A stretch of DNA of 64,000 bases from Dactylellina haptotyla (taxonomy: Eukaryota > Ascomycota > Orbiliomycetes > Orbiliales > Orbiliaceae), in NCBI GenBank assembly GCA_031310005.1, contig CM062385.1, positions 2,604,001 to 2,668,000 of the forward strand, given 5' to 3'. The translations under genes were made by a program, and so were the position numbers. Within the stretch, counting starts at the first letter, position 1; every line of letters begins with the position of its first letter. This document shows, piece by piece, positions 33,174 to 44,999 of this stretch. The notes beneath the pieces were generated by a model. It was given only the letters and a program-made list of their open reading frames with translations, ran no database searches and was not told where the DNA came from.

Positions 33174-33965
33174 ATGATCCACATATGCGGCCACGCCAAC
33201 CACGATCATGACGGTCTTAACAAACGCCAAAATAACAACCAATATCAAAACGGAAACGCCAGATGGCCGCAAGGATTCCAATTCAGATGGCAACTCGGCG
33301 GCTCCATACGAGGAATCAACCAAGCGAATATGGAATCTGCTATCGGTCGTGCATTCGAAAAATGGAACCAGATAACAAGAGATTTCACTTTCCAGAAAGC
33401 CAACGGAAACGCCAACATCACCATCTCGGTTGTTCCTCCCGGAACCCGAGATAACTTATTCCCTTCTAAGGGCCCTGGATATTACATCTTTGCGTATGCA
33501 CAGATAGGCCCCAGAGGATACGGCAATAACCTCAACGGTTGGATTAAATTCAACAATTCGGCGACAGGAACACCAAACTGGACCACCACGTTAATCCACA
33601 ATGTGTTCGTACACGAATTTGGTCACATAATGGGACTCGGACACTCGAGGGACCCGAATGCGTTAATGGCTCCCTCGATGAAAGAGTTCAGGAGGGAGAT
33701 CGGGTTTACAAACTCCGACGTCCAGGCGTTTAATGCTTTTTACGGAAAGACCACCATACCAAATCAGATGAGACAGCAACCTCAGAATGCTTACAATCAA
33801 CGATCGCAACAGTTCAATCAGGGATATGGAAATCAGAGACGGCCAGGTAACGGATATGGAAGAAACTACGTGATGGGCTCCATGGAAGATTTCGAAGAGC
33901 AGCAACGACAGAATGCGGCAGGACAACCGCCAAGAAGACGATATCTCGACCATATTCCTAGATAA
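33174..33965 (+). CDS. Matrixin-like (M10-type) zinc metallopeptidase without a signal peptide, copy 2
   Basis: Single exon, 263 aa. The zinc helix H-E-F-G-H-I-M-G-L-G-H falls at residues 147-157, exactly as in the copy at 13314-14063, with the Met-turn A-L-M-A-P-S-M shortly after. Other shared blocks are R-W-P-Q-G-F-Q-F-R-W-Q, A-I-G-R-A-F-E-K-W, A-Q-I-G-P-R-G and I-K-F-N-N-S. The N-terminus is His/Asn-rich and polar, with no hydrophobic leader and no Cys switch. The tail after residue 195 is Gln/Asn/Arg-rich and includes N-Y-V-M-G-S-M-E-D-F-E-E-Q-Q-R-Q, comparable to the G-Y-V-I-G-E-E-Q-E-E-Q-Q tail of copy 1. The two are clear paralogues, but diverged well beyond a recent duplication. Likely a zinc endopeptidase of unknown location and substrate. 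Confidence 0.85.
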   Translation: MIHICGHANHDHDGLNKRQNNNQYQNGNARWPQGFQFRWQLGGSIRGINQANMESAIGRAFEKWNQITRDFTFQKANGNANITISVVPPGTRDNLFPSKGPGYYIFAYAQIGPRGYGNNLNGWIKFNNSATGTPNWTTTLIHNVFVHEFGHIMGLGHSRDPNALMAPSMKEFRREIGFTNSDVQAFNAFYGKTTIPNQMRQQPQNAYNQRSQQFNQGYGNQRRPGNGYGRNYVMGSMEDFEEQQRQNAAGQPPRRRYLDHIPR

Positions 33966-35181
33966 TGTGACAATCTGAGCAGCGTCAGCGCTAGATATCC
34001 CACTTACCGGTTTATAATCCTCAAATCAGACCTTAGTTAAACTTAGGTTGAAGCTTGATGTATCCTGTCAGGCACAAGAAAAGTGTTGACAATGCGGCAC
34101 CGAGGCTCTCAGTTGTGAGACTGGGCCTCACATATATTAACATGACTGTGCTGGTAGTGAAGCCTTCATATAAGGCTGGTTTATATTAAAAAGGGGCTAA
34201 TGGAGAAGAAATAAGCTCTCGCTAGGTATTTGAATATATTAAGCACATGTTTATCTGTTTTTGTTAGATCCTTTGGTCAGATCTACGATGATTTCGGCCC
34301 GTTACTGAGGCTGCTTAATATATATTGAATTGAAAGTACAATTACAGGTTAAATAGTCATGACTACGCGTTAATACAACCAAAGAGTAAAAAAAAGGAGT
34401 ATATATATAAAAAGGATAACTTTTTGGAACCGTCCGCCTATCCACCCAAGTTTCCCTCCATTATCCGTCAAGTAACAAAAGCAAAGAACAAAAGAAAAAG
34501 AAAGAAACAGGGTTCCTCCCGAGGCTATTCACTTCGGCGAGGAAGGAAGGAACGGGAGGAGGATCAATTAATGTGTATATATTTGTCTCTCGTGTAACCT
34601 AAAGCAAACGTAATGGACTGGGGGGCTAGGCGGAAAAATAGAAGCGTTTTGCGTTGTACAGCCAGGAGGAAAAGAAACACCGCGGAAGGCTTGCAATTGA
34701 AGATGGGGGAGATAAAGAAGCGGGGATATCATTTTTTGGTTTGAAAATGCTTTGCCTATTTCCGGAACGCCTTGTTATGAAGGATAAAAGAGTATTGGTT
34801 CTGTTTCTTTGGGAGGTGATTCTCGGCCTTTGGATCTAGGATTAGAGGATCGTAGGTCACGGGAAAAAGAGAGGAGCAGAGCGGTGATCAAAAAAACATA
34901 AGAGCTAAAGGGCTAGGCAGAAAAGCAGATGAATCAAGTAAAAGCGCATAATAGCCAAAGAACAGAATTTGAAAAAAAAGAAAAAGCATGCAAAGTCGGA
35001 TCGCTTCGTTCGTCTTATAGGAGGTGTAGTGTTGGGATGCCTGTGGTCGTGGCAGACAGGTTTCGCCTTGGATCGAGATGAGAAATCTTATATCCCAGCC
35101 GGCTAGTTGTCACGTCATAGGATTTTATTGTATTGACTAGTTGAAGGACGATGACGCTTCGGACGGTAGCCGGCGGTGGAG
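33966..35181. other. Convergent 3' intergenic region
   Basis: About 1.2 kb, A/G-rich in the middle (34380-34560), between the second peptidase and the DUF3602 gene. The short ORF at 34654 is not convincing. Probably 3' UTRs. Confidence 0.5.
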
Positions 35182-35873
35182 TCATTTGCGCCGGCGTCCG
35201 AAGAGGAAGTCTTTGCCTTTATCGGCCCATCCTGTGTTCGGCGTTAGTAAAGTTTCTAATATATATAAATGTTTCAATTGATGGGACAGATATACGAACC
35301 TCGGTAGTCGTGACGAGAGTGGTCGACTTGGATAGAGCGGTCATATTTGACCCTCTTCTCGTAGTCCTCAGCGGCAAGGTACTCTTCCTCCGATGGAGAG
35401 AAGACGTTACCAGCGCCAGAGCGTCCACCGTGGTAGTCCGAGGTTGATGGACGACGGGCAACCATCTCTACGTCCTGAGCAGCACGAGCGTACTCTGGGT
35501 GTTCGAAATCGTTGTTCTGCATATTGCCTGTTCCTCCACGTCCAGAAGTATCTAAATCATCAATAAATGCGTTAGACCAGCCTGTTCGATATATATAGAC
35601 GAATATTTGCAACGTTGTTGCTGCGTTGACACCAGAGCAAGCGACAGCGTACAAGGCTGCTGCTGCAATGGCATTCTCCAGGAATTGCAGATACTTACAA
35701 ACTGGGCTTTTGATAGGCGGTGTGGCGAAGTCTTCGTCTTCGGTCTCGGGATCGTTAGAGAAATTTCCAGCACCACCACGGCCGGTAGATCTTTGATGGT
35801 CGAGTTCTTGGCTGAAGCGGCTGGAGCCGTCGTTGGATTGTCTTGGAGGGAGAGCTGCACCGTTCAAGGTCAT
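35182..35873 (-). CDS. DUF3602 / Par32-like protein with GRGGxGN repeats
   Basis: Three exons (35873-35699, 35551-35300, 35231-35182) give 158 aa. It is defined by repeats of the type G-R-G-G-A-G-N-F, G-R-G-G-T-G-N-M and G-R-S-G-A-G-N-V, spaced through an otherwise polar, disordered sequence. It ends in the basic tail F-G-R-R-R-K that appears only after splicing. Such repeats define the fungal DUF3602 family, which includes yeast Par32, a phosphoprotein that responds to TORC1 inhibition and restrains ammonium transporters. Whether this copy acts in nitrogen signalling is inference. The gene has a long C/A-free upstream region with a GATAC repeat about 1 kb away. Confidence 0.85.
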
Positions 35874-38800
35874 TTTGAAAAAAGAGCGAAAAAGAGGTGT
35901 GGGAGCGACGGAGATTTTATAAGAATTGAAAAAGCGAGGCTGAGATAGAATATACTGGCGTGTATGCGTCAGTAGGTTTCGGATTTGATGTTCCCGGAGG
36001 GATAGTCGTTGGTAAGGATGTTGCGGGAAGCTCGCTGTCTATGTGGCGGCGCTCTGATGGGGACGTTTGAGAAGCAGGTAAGTGAGAACGGCGTATGGAT
36101 TGAATTATCTGGGGCAAGGCTGCCTAAGCACACTGGGAATCGAAGAAGTGGGCTTTCCGTTGGTTGGTTGGAGAAAGCGAGAGGAAGGAAAAAGAAGAAA
36201 AGAAAGGTACCACGGTGGGATCGAGATTCAGCAAGTGTGCAACGAGCGAGCGCACTGTGCTATTGAGCAGTACAAATTGATATTACAAGTTGCAATGCGA
36301 AGCAGCAAAAGAAGGCAGGTTGAACGATCGGGCTGGACGGGCTTTTAGCGAATGGGCGAGCGGTGGCCGAACCGAAAGAAGCAAGTAAAAGGAATCTATT
36401 TGTTGTAGCTAGTGAGAGTGGGCTTGCTTGTAGTAATTGGCGTTTGTAATTAATATCGGTGCTTCGTTGGTTTAATTATAATTTTAGCTGAAGAATGCAG
36501 CGAAGAGGAGCCTCGCTTGGTTGTTCGAACGAACGTTCCTGTCCGTTAAAGTTGCTGCTGTTCGGCGAGCTCGAAACTGGGCAAGTTCCACCGCGCTCTC
36601 TGCTCTGAAGACGGCCGGAAAACCGCCAATCTCTCTTGAGCAAAAGAAAGGAGACTGCGATCTGATTGACCGACTGTGAGGAACTGATTCAAATGCCGGA
36701 CGTCGCGGAAGGGGTCGCAGAAGGCAGCAGTTCTTTTTCCTGACTAAATGTAACAGGCAAGGGATCGATTCTCTTCCAATCTAAAAACCGCGATTGTGTT
36801 GCCGGTGAGGTTGCTGATGATGATGATGTCGTCGATGTTGACTTCAGCGTCGTCGAGCACGATACGATGTGATACGATACGATACGATATCTAGGGAGTT
36901 CGTGCTCCCTAATGGGCCCGGCCTATGGAGCCTTATATATATACACTCTAACGCTCACTCCAGAACACGCTCCTTCCGCAGCTCCCTTTCAGAGAAATCA
37001 CCTGAGCTGGTTTGAAGGAAGAATTTTCACCGGATCGAGAGATTCTCTCACGTAATGAGCTCAACCTAACGAGAAAAAGGTTGCGCAGGTCACTTCGCTT
37101 CACACCCAAAAACTAATCACGAACCGAGCGTCTATCTTCCGACACGGCTGGCTAACTGCTTCTTGCTCATCCTTCGATTGTATCATGATCAAACCGGCCG
37201 CCATTTCCAGGATGCCTTTTTCCGAGGAGCGCAGCCCAGAGACAGAGACAGAGATCGAGAAAGAAAATTTCATCGCAAAGGACCATAAAACAGCGCGAGC
37301 TCCGTTGGCCGTCGAAGGGTTATACGCGGCGTCGCAGCCCATGGCAATTAGTATTTATCATGAGATATAAAAAGGGCCCATGATCATCAGCACCATGTCC
37401 AAGCGAAAACCTGCCAAATCTCGGCATTTTTACATGAAATTTTAGCCTTTTGATTCCTTCTCTCGTGAAGCTTGCTTCTCCCGTTTCACCAGGAGCGAAT
37501 CGTTCAAAGCACGCGCGTTGAGATTCGGATCTAATCCCTTCCCCGCAAAAACCAAAGTGGTTTTCATCACGTAACGGGAATAAGGAATATATCTCTCTCG
37601 CGGACCCATCGGACAGAGAGATCCACAATGCCACCCAAATTTCGCATGACATGTCTGGTCGGCTTTGCCCTTTTAGCTGCTCTTCCTGCACGTTTTGCTT
37701 ATTTGTAGGGCTCACCCAGTGACTAAATGCAGCGTGTGCGAGTGGCCTGGCCTGCGGGAAGCCAAGACGCTAAGAGGAAGGGGGGCAAGCCTGCGACACC
37801 TTATTTGAACGGCGACCTCTGTTTTGGGAAATATCCTCTGGCTTCCCTTTGCTTTGCATCAGACAGGGCTCCGATGTTGTGAGCGTCCTTTCCTGCCAAT
37901 CCGCCTCTCTCTCACCCACCACCGCTTTCCCTCACTCGCACTCACCCCGTTCTGCACACCTGAGGCAGAGTTTCTTTGAAGAAGAAGAAAAACGGGAAAC
38001 AAGTGGAAACGGAACACATTTCGTAGTAATAAAGAAGAGATAGGAGACATGTCAAATTAATTGCATCATGCGCTGCACAGTGCCCCAAGGAAACAAACCC
38101 TCGAAATTCCCAATCTCCCGGAGATATATTCATGCACCTCGTATCTCTGTTAAGCTTACCTTACCGCTACCTCCTCACATATCTCACGTTCTACAGAGGT
38201 GCATGAAACAAAACCAAAAGGGAGTTTAACGAGAGTTATTGGTCCCCATTAACTCATATTCTTCCCTATTTCGCGGTTCGCACCCCGAAGGCAGCCAACT
38301 TAACTGATGGCAGATATAAATCCCTATCAATTACTATTTTCTGTTATCGTGCATGTGGCAAGATACACAGACTGGAATATCTCCCAAGCCTTATAGCTGA
38401 CGGCTTGCGTTTCGCCGTCCGTCAGTTATCTATAAGATTGCTTCTAGAAGCCCTTGCGTTTGCTGGGATTAGTGATACACACAAACCCTCCCAACAACGC
38501 GCATACAGATGCAGGCAAATCCGTGGTTATAGCTCTCTCCCTAACCCGACATTCAAAATAACCCTCCTCCTATTCCAATTCCAATACTGAATCCCTGAGG
38601 CCGATCAGAAAGTTTTCTCCCATTCGAAATCCGGCACAGCATGGAATTTTGGTCTTCACAGAACGGAAGGGGGCTTTCGGCCCGTCCAAGAAATATTTTA
38701 GCGTAATGCCCAGTTCGCCGAACTGTCCAAACCCTTGCACAGTGGCTCCAAACCCGAACCAGATTATCGGAGTTCGGAAGACCCTTTTTGGATTCCACTT

Positions 38801-41800
38801 CGTTTTTCCACACTATCAACAGGAACAAAAAGTAGTGGCTTTCACATTTTCAAACCCCTCGAGCCCTCTGGCCCCTTTCCGCCCAGACAGTATCCTTCGT
38901 CGTTCCGTTTCGAGCTTCCCCTTCGTTATTTTTTGCATCTGGAAATGACGTCTTATTTCGTGCTTGCTCTCGGGTTTGTGAAAAATGTGGAGTTTTACAT
39001 AATTGCATAAGGATCATCTGCAGGTGCGGTGGCTTAACCTCCCATACATAACCATCGAAGAGCTCTCATCTCGCGAAAGGATGCATATATGAATATGCAG
39101 CATATAGATATAATTATTAGCAAAATAAGCAGTATCAATATCGCCATCGACCTTTTGACAATGGCGCGCGCTTATTCCCCGCATTTCATGGATGGTTGCT
39201 GCCATGGAAGCTGTAAGAATGTCGAGATGACTCTTTGACTGTTAGAATTGATTTACGGCAGTTGCTTCTATGGTAGCCTCTAATCCATCTCACGCCCTCA
39301 CCTCGGAGGAAATCTGTAGAGAATGGGTCATATCTGTCTTTCCTCGGATAATCATTTCGCTGGTTTGCAAACCGGCCAACGGATGGATGCATGACGCTGA
39401 AAGCGCATAGGTGCATGCCAGAAGTTGTCTGGTATCAAGATCCTTTGATTACAGCCTTGCAAAGAGTCAAAAGTCCAGTACTGTACCAAAAGCGAATACC
39501 TGCAGGTTTAGGTTTTCGGTCGAGGTCCGGACCGTCCTATCTAGCGGTTGTCATCGGTGAGATAAAGAGGGGCGAAAGAGAGGCTGTCGAATATCATTTT
39601 ACTTTCAAACCTTCCAACCGGCTTCCCTCTACAGCACGCAAGCGAGCAGCCTCACTTCCCGAGAAAATCCAAAAAAGCAGGCTCTATAAGCCGCGTGGAT
39701 CATAATATCCCAAGAATCAGGATTTCGTCGAAGTTCTATTTTTTCATCCTTCGGTTCCAATTGATGTATACGAAAGGGCATGCATGCACGCTTATTGCAG
39801 CGTGGTTTTTTAACGAGAAAAAGCCAGTCCGGTCCTTTTACAGCTTTACACGGAAGAGCGTGCAAAGGTCACAGGGCCCGATTGGATTCTTGGAGAGCCT
39901 TCTCTACGTGCCGCAATCGTGAACATGATGTGGATGTATATGCGATCCTCGCATGGCTGCACGGTGGACCTGATGGCTGAGCTGAACATGAAAAAGTGGG
40001 TCCAGTTCTGTAGAGTCGACGGATATTACGCATCTCATGGGTGGTTGACTGTCCAATTGTCTTGATGTGAAGGCTTGGCCAGCTGAGACGGCCCAACGTT
40101 TCACGTTTGGCTGATGGTGGGAACGTCTGTGGAGAGTATTTGTCTATGTAGGTACTTGGTCCATCTCCGACTCCGACCATGGGTGTTGTCAGAGTCGAGT
40201 CGATGCTGTGCTGTCCATCGAAATGAGCTACGTCGATGTCGCAAAAGAATAGTTGTCGACGAATATAATTTAGACATATGGCATCTAGCCAAAGGCGGAA
40301 TCGGTGGTCTGCAAGCCACCGTGAGACTAGCGTTTTCGCTTCTTACAATACTTTTTTTTTTTTTCAATTGAGCTCGGACTATCTTAGTTGGTTCTTTGAG
40401 CATCGCAGCTTTCAAAAGCAAGAGCTTGCAGGATAATCATCTGACCATCCGATGTTTCGGGGTTCATGGCCCACTTGCTTCCCCAGATATTGAATCTGGT
40501 CTAGTCGAATTCAATGCACATCCAATTCCTTCACCCTCTCAAGAAAATCAAGTTATGTTGCTTCTGGATAGGTATCTGTGAAAGTTAATCTTGACAAAGG
40601 CTCAGTTCTACTTGTAGACCTCCAATAGGGCAAGTATCTACAATCGCGCCTACGCAGGGTGTGAAAACGTCAGCAGCCCTAGCTCTCCGACCCGGGCCCG
40701 CGAGTCAGCCTTGATCCTTGGTTGGTTGGTGACCTTTAATTGCGCTTCGGTCATCTCCTAGCGTAAGCTGCTATAGCACGGTTGACGAAACCTTCTACTC
40801 TTGGTTTTTTTGCCAACACTGGTCGAGCTTGCCTGACATCTTTACCCTAGAGCCTTCCGCCATAAGCTAGCGAGCTTTAACATTACAGAGGCGGTGTTCT
40901 GAAATGGGTATCCTCAACGTCGGATCACATGTATTCACAAAAACCTAATAGCCAACCTAGGCCATTGAAGATGAACGATATCTTAAACATTCGAAACTGT
41001 CGAAAAACGCAGATTACCAAGCAAAAACGCTGTATACTGAGACTTGAGTCGTAAATTATGCCAAGGAAAGATATTCATCTACCCGTTTCCTATCTCACAC
41101 ACCTGAACCTGCCATATCCACGCCATTCGAGCCGAAGAACCTACCCAAGCTTTTCTCGTCAACGTTATAAACATGCTTTTTTTTGTGAAGCAGCCTTTTT
41201 ATTTCGCAATTCCCGTATCCTAGATATTAAAGCCAAGTCTTTAACAGCGCAAATGCTGTCTCAGCGCGTGCGTGACGGATTTTCTGACTCGGTGATACCG
41301 AGTTGTCAGAACATAGAACCTGAAATATTATAACAATTCATACCTTATCATGAAGCATTTGCATAGAGTATTCGCCGTTTCGTAGGGCTAGGATGTGCGG
41401 TCCGAGACATCTGTGTTTCCACCTTAAATCTGGACAATAGGCATTGTCCATGTCTCGGGTTGTATTTCCGTAAGGATATAAAATATCCAGAAAGCGCTTA
41501 AGAGACAGCGGGTTTGAAAGACACTTAAATTTCTCGAAAAAAAGAATGAGAATCTTCGAACGCACGCATGAATATTCGAACTGGGGGGATGTGATATCAA
41601 GTAGACACTTTCCGCGTTTTAACCTGGTAAAATCCACTTCTCGACATGGTCCGTGTCCTCCTAGGAGAAGTCTGGAGGCGAAGTAGGAGAATTTTAGAAG
41701 GGAAACACGAGCGGGCAGGATTACCAATTTGTTGCGTACCATAAACGAACGCCTACGAACTTCCCTAAAGGTATGGACTTTCCCAAATCCTCTATATTGA

Positions 41801-42579
41801 CCGGAACACCAAAAAAAAGCCTTCAATGAAGCAGCGAGGAAAAGAGAAGAAGGAAAAAGAAACTCGAAAGCAAAAAGAAAACAGTTGAACAAGAAGAATC
41901 AGTATCTCGTCTCGGTTAGCATATTTCTCCTGTTCGGCCTGTGACGTTACGTGCATGAAGGCCCTTATACTTATTTGTTTTTTTCCCTTCAAATTTCCCC
42001 CGTTTCGTACATTTTATCTCGGGATTTCGATCTTATCTTACAGCAAAACGCAGCCTCCCCGCGCGGGTGCCAAACATATTGGTTGGTGGCTTGAAGCGTG
42101 AAGGGGGGGTGTGGGATTCCGTTAATAATGCTTATCGCGGCAACGCAAAAGTGATTACGTTTTTTACAACAATCTGGCAGATATTGGAACAGCAATATCG
42201 ATGTCCCATTCGCTGATATCCGAGGGAAGAGATCCAGATAGTTTCATGATGGTGATGTTGAATCGTAATTGCTCTACAAATCTGTCGATAGCATGGTCCT
42301 CTTTTACAAATAAAACTCGTCGATCATGTACGAGAACGCTGCCGACAGCGGGTAATGAAACTGGTAAATAAAAAAAGAATTTGTTTTCTCTCCCTTCTTT
42401 CTGAGACGTATCAATATATGTAGCTTTTGCATTATAGACATTCACTCATTTGTTGATAAGTATGTAAGTTTGTAAAGTAATGTTATTACAAGGGGAAGAA
42501 AGAGGATGAGATGAAGAAGAAAAAAGCTCTACTCCACGACCGGCACCCTTCCACGTCATCACCGAGCTCCTCATCCCGC
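35874..42579. other. 6.7-kb gene-poor region
   Basis: No ORF here carries a recognisable domain, and none joins with neighbours through credible introns. The left end is the promoter of the DUF3602 gene. A GATAC microsatellite lies at 36861-36890. The longest frames (41338-41892 minus, 42164-42445 minus, 37320-37715 minus) have no family content. The last 400 bp probably includes the eIF3b 3' UTR. It could hide non-coding RNAs or lineage-specific genes that I cannot see. Confidence 0.45.
36861..36890. repeat. GATAC pentanucleotide microsatellite
   Basis: Four to five partly degenerate GATAC units, followed within a few bases by a 7-bp perfect stem (TAGGGAG at 36892-36898 with CTCCCTA at 36905-36911). 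Located in the gene-poor region about 1 kb upstream of the DUF3602 start. Confidence 0.7.
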
Positions 42580-44999
42580 CTAGGCAATCTCCTCTTCCTT
42601 CTCCTCGATGACCTCCTCGACAATCTCCTCGATAACTGTCGCTCCTTCCATCTCCTTCTCCTCGTCCGCACCGAATGGTGGTAGTCCGGCGTCCTCTCTC
42701 TCCTCGGCCAACTCCCTCTCGATTCTGCTTCTCCATGCTCGCCACTCCTCGAGCAACCGTCTCCTGGCTTCGATAACAATCGCAGATGCCTCGCTCTCTA
42801 GAATCAAATCTTCCTCATCGAATTGTCTGCTGTATTCTCTCAGGTTCTTCCTGATCTGTTTCTGTTGTTCTTTAGAGAGCATTGTTGGCGGGCGTGGACG
42901 CCAGGCGAACTGCTTGAAGCGTTCGATGTGGTCTTCGCGGAGCGATACACCCTTGAAGTCCCACATATGGTATCCGTTTTCCATCTGTATTTTAAGAAGA
43001 TACGAATTAGTAGATCGTCCACCAGAGTTTTGCGTATGTAGATATAAGTCGAAGCATGTGATCAAGATTCTAAAGAAAACATACCGTGTGCTTCCACATG
43101 CTCGAGCTGCTAACAACATATCTGCCCGAAGGATCCCACTCGACATCCGTGACACCGTAGTGCTCGACAGTTCCAATGAGCGACAGGTTAGCCGCAAGGT
43201 CCTTCTCGCTCTCGCGCTTCTCGCCGTCAAAGTCGAAATCCCAGAATTCGAGCTCATTGCTCTGCTGGGAGTTGATGGTGGCGACGATACAGAAGTGGCC
43301 GTTGGGAGACCAGAAGATGGCGTTGGAGTTCTTCTTGTCGACGGTACGGATCAAGCGGAACTGACCGGCGGGGCCGGATTTCACCTTTTCAGGAGCGTAG
43401 AAGGAGACTGCAGTCTTGGGGACGGCGACGACACCGGCGGCGTTTGCTGGGGGGAGCTCGCCGGCTGCGATGAGGACGAAACGATTACCTTTTGGTTCCC
43501 ACGCGAAGTTGATAACGGTGTCTTGAACTTCGATGGTCTCGTTGGGGATGTTCTTCTCCTTGATGCGGAAGAATTCCAGATTTGTGAAAGTGGACTTGCC
43601 GCGCTTTGAGTGCCTGTCGACCTTGACGCAAAGGTAAGCGCCTTCGGATTGCCAGTGAAGTTTACAGTCGGAGACATTGAACAAGTTTCTAGTTCTGATG
43701 ATCTCTTTCGATGGAATGGCCATGAGAGAGACACGGGCGGTTTGATTTCCAAGTTCAGGAGTCCAGTAGCAGAGAAGTTGTTCGCTGGCGGGCTTCTTTA
43801 ATTCTTCCTCTGTTGGTGAATATGGTGACCATTCAAAGTCGACAACACCTTCCAGTTTGATGGATTTCTTGTCGAGGAGGACCATGCTGGGTGTTTCATA
43901 GACGGAGATCGAGGATCCTGGTGTTACTCTGGCGCAGTACTTGTCGTCGGCGGTCCATTTGAATAACGGCCATTGGATCTTCTTGCGCATGTTTGGTGGC
44001 TTGTCGGCTTCCTGTGGACTTTCGATAGGAGGGAAGGAACGGAGCAGTTTGCCAGTCTTGACCTCCCAGACGATGTATGTCTTGCCATCTTCTTCCGCTG
44101 TGATTCCTGGCATACCCTCTTGATAAACGATGGGCTTGTTGGACCATGTGACAAGGTAGTTCTCGTTGGGGGAGAAGTCGACGAGGTTGACGGCAGGATG
44201 GGGGAATCGAGCCATACGCTTCCAGCTGGCGCCACCCCATAGCTGGACACCCTGAGGATGTAAAGATGTGAGGTAGGTGCCGAGTGGGGACCATCTGACG
44301 AAAGATTCTGTCCAGAACTGACGTTCGACGGTCATCTCTGGGGCGTCCTTTTTGTTATTGAAGTAGACGCCGACAGTGTCGGCACGGAATAGGATGAATT
44401 GATCACGGCCACGGGGGTCGGCGAGCCACGAACGGAGATGCTCTTGCTCAACGAATGGTTCGGGTTCGGGTTCGGTGTACTTTTCGTCGATACGTCCTTC
44501 GCGTCCGTATCGTTCAATGTCGGTGAGTTTGTTAACAGCGAGGACGTGCTTCTTGTCAAGAGCAAGGCCGTTGAGTTTTTTGACGGCCTGAGCGGCTTGC
44601 ATTGAGGTTTCGTATTCGACGAAAGCGAATCTTTATATTGAACATGTTAGCTTTGACTTCAGTCTTGATATCGCCATTTGAGGTAAGTAAAATACCCCTG
44701 AGATTGGCCATCATCGCCCATGGGCATATAGACGGAGTCCTCTTTTGTCTTGCCGACGCCCTGGAGCTTCTTGACTAAGAATTTGACGAGCTTGGGCTTG
44801 TTGTCTTCGGGGACCTTGGGGAGACCGTCGACGACGACGAAGGTGTCCAAGCCTTCTTCGAGCTTGACTTCATATTGTTCGCGGAGGTCTGCACGGCATA
44901 TCAGCATCATAGAAAATAATTGTATATCACCACACTCGAAGTAGCCATACCGGAGAAGTCGATCTCCTCGTCCGAGTCGTAAAAATCGTCTGCGGTCAT
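42580..44999 (-). CDS. PRT1: Translation initiation factor eIF3 subunit b
   Basis: Four exons (44999-44951, 44888-44696, 44630-43085, 42984-42580) give 730 aa, close to the 763 aa of yeast Prt1. The N-terminal acidic stretch D-S-D-E-E-I-D-F leads into an [14 protein letters not shown], later G-F-A-F-V-E-Y-E-T and A-V-K-K-L-N-G. The central beta-propeller includes [37 protein letters not shown] and V-E-W-D-P-S-G-R-Y. The C-terminal helix [12 protein letters not shown] and an acidic tail bind eIF3i and eIF3g. It is the scaffold of eIF3 on the 40S subunit. It is divergently transcribed from the SWIB gene, and a TATTTAAA element lies about 100 bp upstream of the start. Confidence 0.97.

Noticed and set aside
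13314-35873. Secondary-metabolite cluster around velB
   Set aside because: No PKS, NRPS, terpene synthase, transporter or cluster-specific regulator is present; velB is a global regulator and not a cluster marker.
37320-37715. 131-codon minus frame
   Set aside because: No domain, no splice partners, isolated in the gene-poor region.
41338-41892. 184-codon minus-strand frame in the gene-poor region
   Set aside because: Composition is Phe/Leu-rich from T-rich DNA, there is no recognisable domain, and it does not join neighbours by consensus introns. Kept only as part of the intergenic entry.
42608-43609. 333-codon open frame on the plus strand
   Set aside because: Lies antisense to eIF3b coding exons; it is a mirror of codon bias in a conserved gene and has no family content.
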